Below are positions 16,683 through 26,380 of a stretch of DNA of 64,000 nt, one piece after another. The translations under genes and the position numbers were made by a program. Positions within the stretch are counted from its first letter, which is position 1, and the number at the start of each line of letters is the position of its first letter. The notes below the pieces were generated by a model. That model saw only the letters and a list, made by a program, of their open reading frames with translations, ran no database searches and had not been told where the DNA came from. Source of the stretch: Endozoicomonas numazuensis (GTDB taxonomy: Bacteria > Pseudomonadota > Gammaproteobacteria > Pseudomonadales > Endozoicomonadaceae); assembly GCF_000722635.1 (NCBI RefSeq), contig NZ_JOKH01000001.1:1215110-1279109 (forward strand), in the 5' to 3' direction.

Positions 16683-17958
16683 TTTGACCCTCCTTCTTTT
16701 CGAACAGTTTGCGGAAGACCGGGAAGATCTCTCCCGCATTTCGAATCTGCTGCATAGCAAAGTGACCAGCGTGATTCTTTTCGATCATTTTGTATTCATG
16801 CCACAGGTTCTGATGGTGACGATCAGTGATTTCTACATAGGAGTAGTACTGAGTCAGCGGCAGCAGTTTGTCGATAATAATATTGCGACATTTGGTGGAG
16901 TCTGCTTCCCAGTTATCACCATCGGATGCCTGGGCTACATAGATGTTCCACTCGTTTGGTGAATACCTTTCTGTAATGATGTCATCAGTCAGTGTCAGAG
17001 CAGATGATACAACGGTGCCGCCGGTTTCTCTGGCATAGAAAAAGTCGTGTTCGTTGCACTCACGGGCTTCACTGTGATGACGAATGAATACGACTTCGAT
17101 CTTTTCGTAGTTGCGCTCCAGAAACAGATAAAGCAACAGGAAAAAGCGTTTGGCAATGTCCTTGATTTCCCGGGTCATGGAACCCGAAACATCCATGACA
17201 CAGAACATGACGGCCTTGCTGGAAGGCTGCGGCACTTTTACCATGTTATTGAATTTAAGATCAAATTCGTCAATAAACGGCAGTCGCTTGAGTTTTTTGT
17301 TCAGTGTCGCAATCTGATCCTTGAGTGCTTGTCTTAACGTTTCATCGTTGGTTTCGGGGCTCACTTCCATTTCACGCAGCTGTCGCTTTAATGCGCGAAT
17401 CTCTTTTCTTTCCTTGCCAGAAAGAGCAATCCGACGGGCATGGGCGGCTTTCAAAGAGCGAACTACGTTCAGCCTGTCAGGAGAGCCTGCAGTCGTGTAA
17501 CCGGCTCTTTTCAGTTTAAAGTCGGTAGAATCCTTTAGCTCTTTGCGAAGCAGGTTGGGTAGTTCCAGATCTTCAAAAAGGTATTCCAGAAACTCTTCGC
17601 GATTGATGGAGAAAATGAAATCATCTTCACCAGAACCACTGTTACTGGCTTCGCCTTCACCGCTACCCTGACCACCGCCACCTTCCGGACGCTGGAAACG
17701 GTCACCGGTAGTGAATTCTTTATTGCCCGGATGAACCTGTTCTACCCGGCCACCCTGACCGTGGTGAAAAACCGGCTCTGACAAATCTTTCTTGGGAATG
17801 CTGATATCACTGCCACTATCAACGTCGGTAATGGAACGTTGATCAACAGCATCCTGTACTGCCTCTTTTACCAGACCTTTATAGCGCCTCAGGAAACGCT
17901 GACGGTTGACCGTGCTTTTCTTTTTCGCGTTGAGGCGTCGGTCAATTATTATGCTCAT
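16675..17958 (-). CDS. YeaH/YhbH family protein (DUF444, 427 aa)
   Basis: The N-terminus (MSIIIDRRLNAKKKSTVNRQ) is the family signature, followed by a Gly-rich acidic linker (GGGGQGSGEGEASNSGSGED). The second half is a von Willebrand A-like domain with a MIDAS-type motif, CVMDVSGSMT, and later VFIRHHSEARE and GGTVVSSALTL. The family always travels with PrkA and SpoVR, as here. YeaG/PrkA and YeaH act together in sustained nitrogen starvation in E. coli. The molecular role is unsettled; a von Willebrand A domain suggests assembly with the AAA+ kinase. Confidence 0.93.
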   Translation of the reverse strand: MSIIIDRRLNAKKKSTVNRQRFLRRYKGLVKEAVQDAVDQRSITDVDSGSDISIPKKDLSEPVFHHGQGGRVEQVHPGNKEFTTGDRFQRPEGGGGQGSGEGEASNSGSGEDDFIFSINREEFLEYLFEDLELPNLLRKELKDSTDFKLKRAGYTTAGSPDRLNVVRSLKAAHARRIALSGKERKEIRALKRQLREMEVSPETNDETLRQALKDQIATLNKKLKRLPFIDEFDLKFNNMVKVPQPSSKAVMFCVMDVSGSMTREIKDIAKRFFLLLYLFLERNYEKIEVVFIRHHSEARECNEHDFFYARETGGTVVSSALTLTDDIITERYSPNEWNIYVAQASDGDNWEADSTKCRNIIIDKLLPLTQYYSYVEITDRHHQNLWHEYKMIEKNHAGHFAMQQIRNAGEIFPVFRKLFEKKEGQNA

Positions 17959-18236
17959 AGGACGCTCTCCTTGGGTACTGTTCCATAGGCCTGGTGATTG
18001 TTATATCCAGGACTACTATTAGCTCAGGGTTGTTTTGCTACTGCCATGGCAATGTCGTTTGTTTGAAAATAAATATTTTTTCTAATAAACGACATACTTC
18101 TACAATGGTGGCTTGTCAGATAAAACAAGATGCAGAAGCGCCCGCAAAGGCGCCGTGGTGGTTGATCATAAATCGCCGCCAAACTGTAAGAGTTGGCGAC
18201 GTTTCTCATCAGTGTCTTTATAAGCAGCTAAAGGCT

Positions 18237-20159
18237 TTACTGAGACTTACGAACCCGGATGTACCATTCGGAAAGCAGACGAACCTGTTTTTCGGTGTAT
18301 CCGTACTCAACCATGCGCTTAACAAAGTCAGCATGCTTGCGTTGATCTTCGTTCGAACCTTTTGCGTTGAAGGAGATCACTGGCAGCAGGTCTTCGGTGT
18401 TCGAGAACATCTTCTTCTCGATCACTGCACGCATTTTCTCATAGCTCAACCAGCTTGGGTTTTTACCTTCGTGGTTAGCACGGGCACGCAATACAAAGTT
18501 AACCACTTCGTTACGGAAGTCTTTCGGGTTAGCGATGCCAGCAGGCTTTTCGATTTTCTCCAGCTCATCATTCAGGGCGCCCCGATCCAGAATGTGACCT
18601 GTGTCAGGATCACGGAACTCCTGATCCTGAATCCAGAAATCTGCGTAAGTGATGTAACGGTCAAAGATGTTCTGACCGTAATCGGAGTAAGACTCAAGGT
18701 ACGCGGTCTGAATTTCCTTGCCCAGGAACTCAACATATTTAGGTGTCAGGTATTCCTTGATGAAGCGCATGTAGCGGTCGGTCACTTCATCCGGGAACTG
18801 CTGCTGTTCAATCTGTTGTTCCAGTACGTACATCAGGTGAACTGGGTTAGCGGCAACTTCGGTAGAATCGAAGTTGAAGACCTTGGACAGAATCTTGAAT
18901 GCGAAACGGGTAGAAAGACCGTCCATGCCTTCATCAACGCCTGCAGCATCTTTATATTCCTGCAAAGGCTTGGCATTGGGATCGGTATCTTTCAGGTTTT
19001 CACCGTTGTAGACACGCATTTTGGAGAAAACAGAAGAGTTATCTGGCTCTTTGATGCGGGACAGAACGGAGAACTGGGCCAGCATTTTCAGGGTGTCTGG
19101 TGCGCAAGGCGCATTTTTCAAAGAACTGTGTTCCAGCAGTTTTTCGTAGATCCCTACTTCTTCATTGATACGTGTGCAGTAAGGCACCTTAACGATGTTG
19201 ACACGGTCAATGAACGCTTCGTTGGTTTTGTTGTTACGGAAGGTCTGCCACTCGGATTCGTTGGAGTGAGCGAGCAGGATGCCCTCAAAAGGAATGGCAC
19301 CCATACCTTCAGTAGAGTTGTAATTACCTTCCTGTGTGGCTGTCAGCAGAGGGTGCAGCACCTTCACAGGGGCTTTGAACATCTCTACAAACTCCATCAC
19401 ACCTTGGTTGGCGCGGCACAGAGCACCGGAGAAGCTGTAAGCATCCGGATCATCCTGGGAGAACTCTTCCAGCTGACGAATGTCGACCTTGCCTACCAGG
19501 CTGGAAATATCCTGGTTGTTTTCATCACCCGGCTCAGTCTTGGCAATTGCCACCTGATTTAAACGACTTGGGTAGACTTTAACAACACGGAATTTCGAAA
19601 TATCACCACCGAATTCATGCAGGCGTTTAACTGCCCAGGGTGACATGATGTATTTCAGATAACGACCGGGAATTTTGTATTCCTCAGTCAGGATTTTTCC
19701 ATCTTCTTCTGGGTTAAATAATCCCAGTGGAGATTCAAAGACCGGTGATCCCTTGATAGCGTAAAAAGGTTTAACTTCCATCAGGGCTTTCAGGCGCTCA
19801 GCCAGAGATGACTTACCGCCACCTACCGGACCCAGCAGATACAAGATCTGTTTCTTTTCTTCCAGACCCTGGGCAGCATGCTTGAAGTAAGAAACAATCT
19901 GTTCGATCGCTTCTTCCATGCCATAGAATTCTTCAAATGCAGGATAACGCTTGATCAGCTTATTGGAAAAGATACGGCTCTGTCGTGGATCACGGGACGT
20001 ATCAATAATTTCTGGTTCGCCAATGGCTGACAGCATTCTCTCTGCCGCATTGGCATAGGCACCAGGGTCGGTTTTGCAAAGATCCAGGTACTCCTGCAGG
20101 CTCATCTCCTCTTGTTGAGTCGATTCGTACCTTTCCTGGTAATGAGAAAAAATAGACAT
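18237..20159 (-). CDS. prkA: PrkA-type serine protein kinase (YeaG, 640 aa)
   Basis: The N-terminal AAA+ domain has a Walker A motif, LLGPVGGGKSSLAERLK, near residue 110. The PrkA signature segments include GIYEKLLEHSSLKNAPCAPD and the C-terminal kinase-like part with KNPSWLSYEKMRAVIEKKMF. The length of 640 aa is typical of the family. It is the first gene of the prkA-yeaH-spoVR operon, separated from yeaH by 278 bp with no gene. In E. coli the homologue is induced by RpoS and by nitrogen limitation. I looked for a sigma-54 promoter upstream and did not find a convincing one. Confidence 0.95.
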   Translation of the reverse strand: MSIFSHYQERYESTQQEEMSLQEYLDLCKTDPGAYANAAERMLSAIGEPEIIDTSRDPRQSRIFSNKLIKRYPAFEEFYGMEEAIEQIVSYFKHAAQGLEEKKQILYLLGPVGGGKSSLAERLKALMEVKPFYAIKGSPVFESPLGLFNPEEDGKILTEEYKIPGRYLKYIMSPWAVKRLHEFGGDISKFRVVKVYPSRLNQVAIAKTEPGDENNQDISSLVGKVDIRQLEEFSQDDPDAYSFSGALCRANQGVMEFVEMFKAPVKVLHPLLTATQEGNYNSTEGMGAIPFEGILLAHSNESEWQTFRNNKTNEAFIDRVNIVKVPYCTRINEEVGIYEKLLEHSSLKNAPCAPDTLKMLAQFSVLSRIKEPDNSSVFSKMRVYNGENLKDTDPNAKPLQEYKDAAGVDEGMDGLSTRFAFKILSKVFNFDSTEVAANPVHLMYVLEQQIEQQQFPDEVTDRYMRFIKEYLTPKYVEFLGKEIQTAYLESYSDYGQNIFDRYITYADFWIQDQEFRDPDTGHILDRGALNDELEKIEKPAGIANPKDFRNEVVNFVLRARANHEGKNPSWLSYEKMRAVIEKKMFSNTEDLLPVISFNAKGSNEDQRKHADFVKRMVEYGYTEKQVRLLSEWYIRVRKSQ

Positions 20160-20713
20160 ATCAGGCTCCCCCTCGCCATGACCTCCATGATCATTGGCGT
20201 ACTAATATTTTTGTTTATCTGGGCACTGTATTGTTGTAGCTGCGAATAACACGACACTGTTAGTGTACAGGTGCTCTGTTTGTGTTCGTCACAATTAACG
20301 TTATAGAGATTATCCGTATAAATGTCTACAGCTTTCAGGACTTTTTATTAAATAGGAAGGTATGATTAACTTATTGATATAAAAGGAAAAAATGATATTT
20401 TTGGAAAGGTTAATCTACCCATCTTAAAGAGGTTTTAAGACAGTCACCAGTGAAAAATTTTGAACGTTGACTTAGCTAGACATGAGAGTTGCTTTCTTCT
20501 CTGATACTGGGGGTATTAAGTTATATTTTTAATTCTATTGCTTTAATTTGCTCGGGTGGTATTAAATTAATATGTGGGAGGTTTGATATATATCCAGTAG
20601 TTCAGGTGATATCTGTCCTATTAGCTATTGGATTATTTCTTTATAAACTGAAAAATTATTCAGAGTAGAAATACAGTAATTGACTTTTACTTACATGTAT
20701 CTCGAAAACCAAC
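20160..20713. other. 554-bp A/T-rich gap upstream of prkA
   Basis: No gene is supported. It should contain the prkA promoter (minus strand) and the end of the hicAB transcript. It is markedly more A/T-rich than its flanks. A short open frame ending at about 20668 could encode a hydrophobic tail (VISVLLAIGLFLYKLKNYSE) but has no convincing start codon or ribosome site. Confidence 0.5.
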
Positions 20714-21046
20714 CTAAATTCTTGATGCCTGTGATAAAGCTTTTGAAATCCACTGATTAATACTTTGTCCACTAACCTGAGCAGCAATTGCGATTGAAGC
20801 ATGCAGCTCGGGTGGGATGCGTAGCATCAACTTGCCAGAGTAAGGCTTCTGAGGCTCTTTTCCGATAGCTGAACAGGTTTCGAGGTAGTCATCTACTGCT
20901 TCATGAAAAGCATTTTTTAAATCGGCAACAGACTCACCATGAAAGCCAATTCGGTCTTTTATACCGGCGATATGTCCGATGAAGCATTCGTCATCATCAC
21001 TGTACTCAATGCTGGCTGCGTAGCCTTTATAAATCATCGTATTCAT
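20714..21046 (-). CDS. hicB: HicB-family antitoxin (110 aa)
   Basis: The N-terminal half is a degenerate RNase H-like HicB fold (YKGYAASIEYSDDDECFIGHIAG, then FHGESVADLKNAFHEAVDDYLE). The C-terminal half is a ribbon-helix-helix DNA-binding segment (GKLMLRIPPELHASIAIAAQ, then SGQSINQWISKAL). This is the usual design of an antitoxin that binds HicA and represses its own promoter. Its ATG overlaps the stop codon of hicA in an ATGA, so the two genes are translationally coupled in the usual toxin-first order. The antitoxin appears intact although the toxin gene is frameshifted. Confidence 0.9.
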   Translation of the reverse strand: MNTMIYKGYAASIEYSDDDECFIGHIAGIKDRIGFHGESVADLKNAFHEAVDDYLETCSAIGKEPQKPYSGKLMLRIPPELHASIAIAAQVSGQSINQWISKALSQASRI

Positions 21047-21296
21047 GGTTTAACTCCAATCCTTATCAGAAAGTCTCTTGCATCTTTCACCTGATACGGC
21101 TTTGCCTCTTTTTTGGGATGGGGTCTGTGGAAAGTGCCAATTCCCCCATGTTTGTGAAACCTGACACGAGAACCTCGTCCCTCTATAATTTCAGCTCCTA
21201 CAGCGGTCAAAAGTGCTTCTATAGCCTTCCATTCCAGCTGTTTTGGAACTGATCGTTGAATATTGCTACAAGCGTTTTCCGGTGTTTTGCGTTCAT
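21043..21296 (-). pseudogene. hicA: HicA toxin gene with a one-base deletion
   Basis: The C-terminal part is a typical HicA mRNA interferase: LEWKAIEALLTAVGAEI, EGRGSRVRF, the catalytic-His region KHGGIGTFHRPHP, then YQVKDARDFLIRIGVKP. The family N-terminus MNAKHRKTLVAIFND is present from ATG 21296 but in another frame. Restoring one C after the GAT codon (near 21250) makes a continuous 84-residue HicA reading IFND-PVPKQLEW. The span is 254 bases, one short of a whole number of codons. An open frame running from 21387 joins the C-terminus to an unrelated N-terminus and is probably not the native protein. A real inactivating mutation and a sequencing error are both possible. Confidence 0.8.
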
Positions 21297-21499
21297 ATAT
21301 GATATTGTAATAGATGATATCATATGTTGGTATCACTCCAAAGACTGCTTTATTGGGATAATCACGCAAAAGTGAGCCTGAAAGCATGTATTTAGATTTG
21401 ATGATACTGTGCGAGTTGTTGCTCTATGCAGAAGTTTTACAGAGCGCTTATCAATGATATAGAGTCCTCAACAAAGGCAAGAAGGAGTAGTGGCGCTAA

Positions 21500-21889
21500 A
21501 AAAGGAGGGGGCGTACCTCACTGAGTGGTTGGCTGCTGCTGGCTGAAGCGTTTTATCTCACTCCTGAAGGCCACGAAATGGTTTTGAGCAGTCGGGTGGG
21601 GCAACCTTTATGGACGTTCTTTGAATGGGATCGTTCTATACCACTTGGAGAGATTGCGGAGAAAGATAAACAGTGGGATCAGGTGCCACTGTCACGCTAT
21701 TTCAGGCATTTAAAAGCCGATGCTCCTGCTTATCAATCAGTACAGCACTCTCAATCTGAAAGCGTCATGCTTAAGTCAATTGTTGAGATTATTAATGACT
21801 GTACGCATCCTGATCCAGGCAAAAGGCCAGAAGCTTCGAAGGTGGTCGAGAGATTGAGGTCTGTTCGACAAAGTCCATCAATAGAATGA
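21500..21889 (+). pseudogene. Remnant of a Ser/Thr protein kinase C-lobe
   Basis: The frame is open from 21500 and has an internal ATG at 21578. The residues LSGWLLLAEAFYLTPEG, then PLWTFFEWDR, then IVEIINDCTHPDPGKRPEAS and KVVERLR resemble the end of a kinase-like fold. The CTHPDPGKRP segment matches the conserved C-DPxxRP element of kinase subdomain XI. No ATP-binding lobe, HRD or DFG motif is found upstream, so only the last part remains. It lies beside hicAB, consistent with a small region of accessory genes. A short independent gene of unknown function cannot be excluded. Confidence 0.4.
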
Positions 21890-22072
21890 ATAAGAACGTT
21901 TATCAAAGATAAAAAAATGGCGGACTATAGGGGGGGCCGCCGTAATGGTTATGCTCGCCGAATCAGAAGTTAACTGACTCGCATGCAGTCTAGTTTGCAG
22001 AACCTGAACAGAGAGTGAACACTGTCGTTCAGTAGCCTAGTCTTAATTAATCTTTACCTGCCCCGGACGCTT

Positions 22073-22969
22073 TTATGACACATCGGGTTTTGATTGGAAC
22101 AGCGAGAAGCCCTTGCTTCGGGACACTTGGTTTTTCAACTTGAACCGATCGTAATGCCAGATCCACAGCTCCGGATTTTCCCTGATTACCTGCTCCATTC
22201 TATGCATCAGCTGTTGCAGGTCGTGCTGGGCATCTTGTTTCTTATTCCCTGAGTGGGTCAGTGGTACTGGCTCAAAATGCAATTGCCATTGGTTATCTTC
22301 CAGAGTGCAATAGTGAAAGAGGACCGGTGCTTTCAATAAATGGGCCGTCATGATGCCACTGGCAGGTGCTCGGGTTTCCTGGCCAAAAAATGTCACTGGC
22401 ATTTCTCTTGAGCGGAGGTCGCTGTATAAGAATACGGCTTTCTTTTGCTTCAGTGCCTGAAGGACGGCAGTAGGATCTCCTTTTACGATGGGGTCAATGC
22501 CGGCCTGTTGAAGGAGCCCTTTACCAAGGCTGTGAACCAGGGGGGAATGTTTTCCTGAACCAATCAGGGTGGTGGCGGGCAAACCGAGCTGTGAGAGTGC
22601 CATCGTTCCCAGGTCGGGTGGTCCCATATGGAGTGATATGATGACAATACCCTTGTCTTCAGAAAAAGCCTGATCAAGAACATTCTGATGATGCAGCTGG
22701 TAGGCCACTTTATTCAGTACCGGGAGAGTGAGTACATAATTAACAGTATGGCGGGCAGACTGGCGTAAGATCTCTTGCAGTCTTTTTTCGGATACAGGAT
22801 GAATAGCTTGCTGCAGTGATGCTCTGGCTATATGACTTTTTTTGACTCGCAAGCCATAAGAAAGTATCAAGCCAATAGCTGAATAGACAGCCAAGGGTAG
22901 TCGAGTGAACAGCCCGATTAAAAGGTTTGTGGCTGAGTCCTTCCAGCTGAGCTTCATGATCATAGCCAT
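22073..22969 (-). CDS. LpxL/LpxM-type lipid A acyltransferase (298 aa)
   Basis: This inner-membrane acyltransferase of the lysophospholipid acyltransferase family should add a secondary acyl chain to lipid A. The catalytic HX4D motif is seen in IISLHMGPPDLG. Later conserved segments include SDLRSREMPVTFFGQETRAP, ASGIMTAHLLKAP, and the C-terminal ENPELWIWHYDRFK, a strong family signature. One N-terminal membrane segment is near residues 14-38. It cannot be assigned to LpxL or LpxM from the sequence alone. It stands alone between the kinase remnant and a divergent TauE gene. Confidence 0.85.
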   Translation of the reverse strand: MAMIMKLSWKDSATNLLIGLFTRLPLAVYSAIGLILSYGLRVKKSHIARASLQQAIHPVSEKRLQEILRQSARHTVNYVLTLPVLNKVAYQLHHQNVLDQAFSEDKGIVIISLHMGPPDLGTMALSQLGLPATTLIGSGKHSPLVHSLGKGLLQQAGIDPIVKGDPTAVLQALKQKKAVFLYSDLRSREMPVTFFGQETRAPASGIMTAHLLKAPVLFHYCTLEDNQWQLHFEPVPLTHSGNKKQDAQHDLQQLMHRMEQVIRENPELWIWHYDRFKLKNQVSRSKGFSLFQSKPDVS

Positions 22970-23327
22970 TTTAATTATTGTTATATAAAAAATTGTAAAG
23001 GATAAGAATAGGAGAAGGAATGGCTACTGGCAGACCCATTGGTCAATATTCGTATTCAGTTTTTGATATTGTGTAACGATCTGGATTCAGGGAAGATGCT
23101 GCGATGTGGTCTTCAAAGTAGTCCAGGATAGGGCAGATAGAGGGGTTTTCTGAAAGAGATGAACTTAATAGGCATTTTTTGGTCAATTAACTTGTTGATT
23201 TCATTTAAAATAAGGATTGGTGTTCATCTCTTCAGGAGGTGTTGCCCTGATTATATATGATGGACTCAGGCACGGAGAATCATGACAGGATTTCCGGTCT
23301 GTGGCTGCTTAGCTGGATTGCTGTTTA
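22970..23327. other. 358-bp divergent intergenic region
   Basis: Promoters for the minus-strand acyltransferase and the plus-strand TauE gene must lie here. An AGGAGG at 23234-23239 is followed by a short frame, ATG 23257 to TAA 23328 (23 residues). That frame ends in TAATG overlapping the TauE start, so it could be a leader peptide. The spacing from the AGGAGG (17 bases) is too long to be convincing. Confidence 0.35.
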
Positions 23328-24116
23328 ATGATTTTTCTTTCTTATCTTTTGCTCGGTGCTCTTGCCGGTACACTGGCTGGTCTATTCGGGATTGGTGGCG
23401 GTCTGGTCATTGTCCCTGTACTGGTTTTCAGTTTTAAATTGCAGGGGTTGTCCCCTGAAATTCTGACCCATCTGGCTGTGGGTACCTCTCTTGCCACTAT
23501 TGTTATTACCTCACTCAGTTCCATTCGTGCCCATCATTCCAAGGGGGCGGTTCAGTGGCCTGTATTCAGTGTTTTGACGGTAGGTATTTTGCTGGGCTCC
23601 TGGCTAGGGGTTTACACGGCAATACAAATGTCTGGACCAATGTTGCAGAAAGCGATCGGTATTTTTGCCCTGGCGGTTGCTGCGAAAATGTGGTTTGGCT
23701 TCAAACCTTCTGAGAGCAGTAAGGTACCTGGCCGACCCGTGCTGATAGCGGCGGGTGGAGTGATAGGCTGGGCTTCCAGTATTTTTGGTATAGGCGGCGG
23801 AACGCTGTCGGTTCCTTTTTTACGTAAATGTAACCTCTCAATGGGTCAGGCTGTGGCTACTTCAGCCGCATGTGGCTTGCCTATTGCGGTTATGGGCGCT
23901 GCAGCCAATATGTTTTTGGGCAGAGAGAATGAACTGTTGCCGGCAATGAGTACCGGTTATGTTTACTGGCCTGCCTTTCTGGGCATTGTCTTGACCAGTA
24001 TGTTATTTGCCCGTTTTGGCGCGCAGCTGGCCCATAAACTTTCCTCCGAGAAGCTGCAGAAACTGTTTGCCTTACTGCTTTTGGTTGTAGGCTGTGAGTT
24101 TCTCTTTTCTATGTAA
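23328..24116 (+). CDS. TauE/SafE family sulfite exporter-like permease (262 aa)
   Basis: This membrane protein has two homologous halves, each starting with the family glycine motif: GLFGIGGGLVIVPVL near residue 18 and SIFGIGGGTLSVPFL near residue 152. About eight transmembrane helices are expected. TauE/SafE proteins export sulfite, sulfoacetate or related sulfur anions, or organic acids, but the substrate of this one cannot be read from the sequence. It is followed by a strong hairpin at 24134, which separates it from lgt-thyA. Confidence 0.85.
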   Translation: MIFLSYLLLGALAGTLAGLFGIGGGLVIVPVLVFSFKLQGLSPEILTHLAVGTSLATIVITSLSSIRAHHSKGAVQWPVFSVLTVGILLGSWLGVYTAIQMSGPMLQKAIGIFALAVAAKMWFGFKPSESSKVPGRPVLIAAGGVIGWASSIFGIGGGTLSVPFLRKCNLSMGQAVATSAACGLPIAVMGAAANMFLGRENELLPAMSTGYVYWPAFLGIVLTSMLFARFGAQLAHKLSSEKLQKLFALLLLVVGCEFLFSM

Positions 24117-24133
24117 TGCAATGCAAAGAATCC

Positions 24134-24158
24134 AGCCAGCTTCTGATTGAAGCTGGCT
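24134..24158 (+). terminator. 10-bp perfect hairpin after the TauE gene
   Basis: AGCCAGCTTC pairs fully with GAAGCTGGCT around TGATT, 17 bp past the stop codon. The downstream run is CATTCCTG, so it is not a classical T-rich terminator. Confidence 0.55.
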
Positions 24159-24270
24159 CATTCCTGTATCCTGCTGATACACTGATCTATCAAATATTCA
24201 TGAGCACTTTCTTGTAACCAATGAGAACAGTGTGTGTTAGTTAACCTCGAGAAAAATCTGGAATCCTCCT

Positions 24271-25161
24271 GTGATCCCATATCCTCTAATTGATCCCGTT
24301 GCGATCAGTCTTGGTCCTCTCAAAGTTCATTGGTACGGTCTTATGTATCTGGTGGGTTTTGCCGGTGGCTGGTGGCTGGCCGTCCAGAGAGCTAAAAAAT
24401 CCAATGGCTTGTGGAACCCCGAGCAGATCGGAGACCTCTTGTTCTACGTGGCTGTCGGGGTCATAGTCGGTGGGCGCATGGGCTATGTGCTGTTCTATAA
24501 CTTTGACTACTTCCTGCAAAATCCGCTCTGGCTGTTCAGCATTTGGGAAGGAGGCATGTCTTTTCATGGTGGGCTGCTGGGAGTGCTGCTGGCTGTTTTC
24601 CTCTATGGCCGCAAGATCGACAAGAATTTCTTCCAAATGACGGACTTTATCGCTCCGGTTGTACCACTGGGGTTGGGTATGGGGCGTTTGGGTAACTTTA
24701 TTGGTGGCGAGTTGTGGGGACGGGTATCGGATGTCCCATGGGCTATGGTTTTCCCCACCGACCCCTCGCAAATGCCAAGGCATCCATCACAGCTTTACCA
24801 GTTTGTTATTGAGGGGATTATTCTGTTTGGAGTGCTTTGGTGGTTCTCAGCTAAGCCTCGTCCCCGTATGGCGGTGTCCGGATTATTCCTGTTGATTTAT
24901 GGTGTGGGTCGGTTCTGTGTGGAGTTTGTCAGGCAGCCTGACGAACAGCTGGGCTTTATTGCTTTTGACTGGCTGACAATGGGGCAGTTATTGACGGTAC
25001 CCATGATTCTTCTGGGTTTGGGTCTTATGATGGTAGCCTATAAAAAGTGTCCATTGGTGAATGGACTAAATCAGGATGACCTGTCCTGGCTGAAAAAGCA
25101 TGCCCCCAAGCCTGGCAAGAAAACCGCCATGAGCAGCAACAAAAAAGGATCAAAGTCATGA
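24271..25161 (+). CDS. lgt: Prolipoprotein diacylglyceryl transferase (296 aa)
   Basis: This inner-membrane enzyme transfers diacylglycerol from phosphatidylglycerol to the lipobox cysteine of prolipoproteins. The start is GTG at 24271. [14 protein letters not shown] is the conserved N-terminal segment, [11 protein letters not shown] holds the essential His, and [14 protein letters not shown] is the Lgt signature. Seven membrane helices are expected. The C-terminus has a basic tail ([22 protein letters not shown]). Its last bases overlap the thyA start codon in ATGA, the usual gammaproteobacterial lgt-thyA arrangement. Confidence 0.96.
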   Translation: MIPYPLIDPVAISLGPLKVHWYGLMYLVGFAGGWWLAVQRAKKSNGLWNPEQIGDLLFYVAVGVIVGGRMGYVLFYNFDYFLQNPLWLFSIWEGGMSFHGGLLGVLLAVFLYGRKIDKNFFQMTDFIAPVVPLGLGMGRLGNFIGGELWGRVSDVPWAMVFPTDPSQMPRHPSQLYQFVIEGIILFGVLWWFSAKPRPRMAVSGLFLLIYGVGRFCVEFVRQPDEQLGFIAFDWLTMGQLLTVPMILLGLGLMMVAYKKCPLVNGLNQDDLSWLKKHAPKPGKKTAMSSNKKGSKS

Positions 25162-25991
25162 AACAGTATCTGGATCTCCTGCGTCATGTGAAAGAACAGG
25201 GCACTTTCAAATCTGATCGCACAGGCACTGGTACATACAGTGTGTTTGGTTATCAGATGCGCTTTGATCTATCGGAAGGTTTCCCATTGGTGACCACTAA
25301 AAAGTGTCACCTGCGCTCAATTATTCACGAGCTACTCTGGTTCCTGAAGGGCGACACTAATATTGACTACCTGAAAGAAAACGGTGTCAGAATCTGGGAC
25401 GAATGGGCAACGGACGAAGGTGATCTGGGTCCTGTTTACGGTAAGCAGTGGCGTAGCTGGGAAGGTGCGAACGGTGAAACGTTTGATCAGATTCAGTGGT
25501 TACTGGATGAAATCAAAACCAATCCCGACTCCAGAAGACTGGTGATCAGTGCCTGGAATCCGAGTGTGCTGCCCGATGTGAAGTTCAGTCCTAAAGAGAA
25601 TGCCGCTATGGGTAAGCAGGCTTTGCCTCCCTGCCATTGTCTTTTCCAGTTCTATGTTCTGGATGGCAAGCTTTCCTGCCAGCTTTACCAGCGCAGTGCG
25701 GATATTTTCCTGGGTGTGCCTTTTAACATTGCTTCTTATGCACTGTTAACCATGATGATTGCCCAGGTGTGTGATCTGGAGTTGGGAGATTTTGTTCACA
25801 CCTTTGGTGACGCGCATCTTTACTCCAATCATCTGGAACAGGCCGAAGAACAATTGACTCGAAAGCCGTTCCCTTCACCCACCATGAAGCTGAATACTGC
25901 GATCAAAGATTTGTTTGAATTTACCATTGATGATTTTGAGCTGGTGGATTATCAGGCTCATCCTCATATCAAGGCGGCTGTTTCTGTTTAA
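25158..25991 (+). CDS. thyA: Thymidylate synthase (277 aa)
   Basis: It converts dUMP to dTMP with methylene-tetrahydrofolate. The catalytic Cys is in [29 protein letters not shown] precedes it, and [21 protein letters not shown] forms the folate and dUMP site. It is slightly longer than E. coli ThyA (264 aa) because of a short insertion before the active site ([13 protein letters not shown]). It is coupled to lgt by a 4-base overlap and followed by a hairpin at 26002. Confidence 0.97.
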   Translation: MKQYLDLLRHVKEQGTFKSDRTGTGTYSVFGYQMRFDLSEGFPLVTTKKCHLRSIIHELLWFLKGDTNIDYLKENGVRIWDEWATDEGDLGPVYGKQWRSWEGANGETFDQIQWLLDEIKTNPDSRRLVISAWNPSVLPDVKFSPKENAAMGKQALPPCHCLFQFYVLDGKLSCQLYQRSADIFLGVPFNIASYALLTMMIAQVCDLELGDFVHTFGDAHLYSNHLEQAEEQLTRKPFPSPTMKLNTAIKDLFEFTIDDFELVDYQAHPHIKAAVSV

Positions 25992-26001
25992 GGCCGTTTA
26001 T

Positions 26002-26043
26002 TGAAGTTACGCATCTTTGTTTGTTCTCAGCTGCGTAACTTCA
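26002..26043 (+). terminator. 11-bp perfect inverted repeat after thyA
   Basis: TGAAGTTACGC pairs with GCGTAACTTCA across a 20-base loop, starting 10 bp after the thyA stop. There is no T-run. Confidence 0.45.
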
Positions 26044-26168
26044 GTAATTCATTGGAATTCGCCATGATCATGGCAGTTTTTTGTAGATACATACAACAAT
26101 ACCAATAATGGCTACAACAGTAATTGTTGATGCGGTCACACCTACAATTGATGGAAACGGCTTACGAC

Positions 26169-26277
26169 TAAGGAATAGTCCGTAAATAACTTCCTTATTT
26201 GACCACCACCCTTCGGCAGGCTCAGGGTAAACGGAGTTCATGTTTTAATCGGGAAGTTATTTCAAGACAAATCCTAA
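26169..26277. repeat. Dispersed palindromic repeat, family A copy 1
   Basis: It begins TAAGGAATAGTCCG and ends AAGACAAATCCTAA. Its ends form an imperfect terminal inverted repeat of about 25 bp, and it holds part of a CTTCGACAGGCTC arm (here CTTCGGCAGGCTC). Copies 2 and 3 are at 52269 and 59868. This copy lacks one internal arm. It sits between the convergent thyA and 26381 genes; nothing else is seen in that 389-bp gap besides the hairpin at 26002. Confidence 0.75.
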
Positions 26278-26380
26278 GCTTTTATTCTGCCTGCTACAGA
26301 TGATTGGGATAGAGCTGAGTGTTTTCAAAAGTGTGGACAAAATCAGAATAGCTCTGAATTTTGCTGCCTACGACAGAAAG

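Noticed and set aside
17994-19562. Long 522-codon open frame opposite prkA
   Set aside because: It is antisense to the well-conserved prkA gene and its residues have no protein-like motifs; the codon pattern is a mirror of prkA.
20160-20713. Sigma-54 promoter for prkA
   Set aside because: No GG/GC pair with the required spacing was found on the minus strand; sigma-S or other control remains possible.
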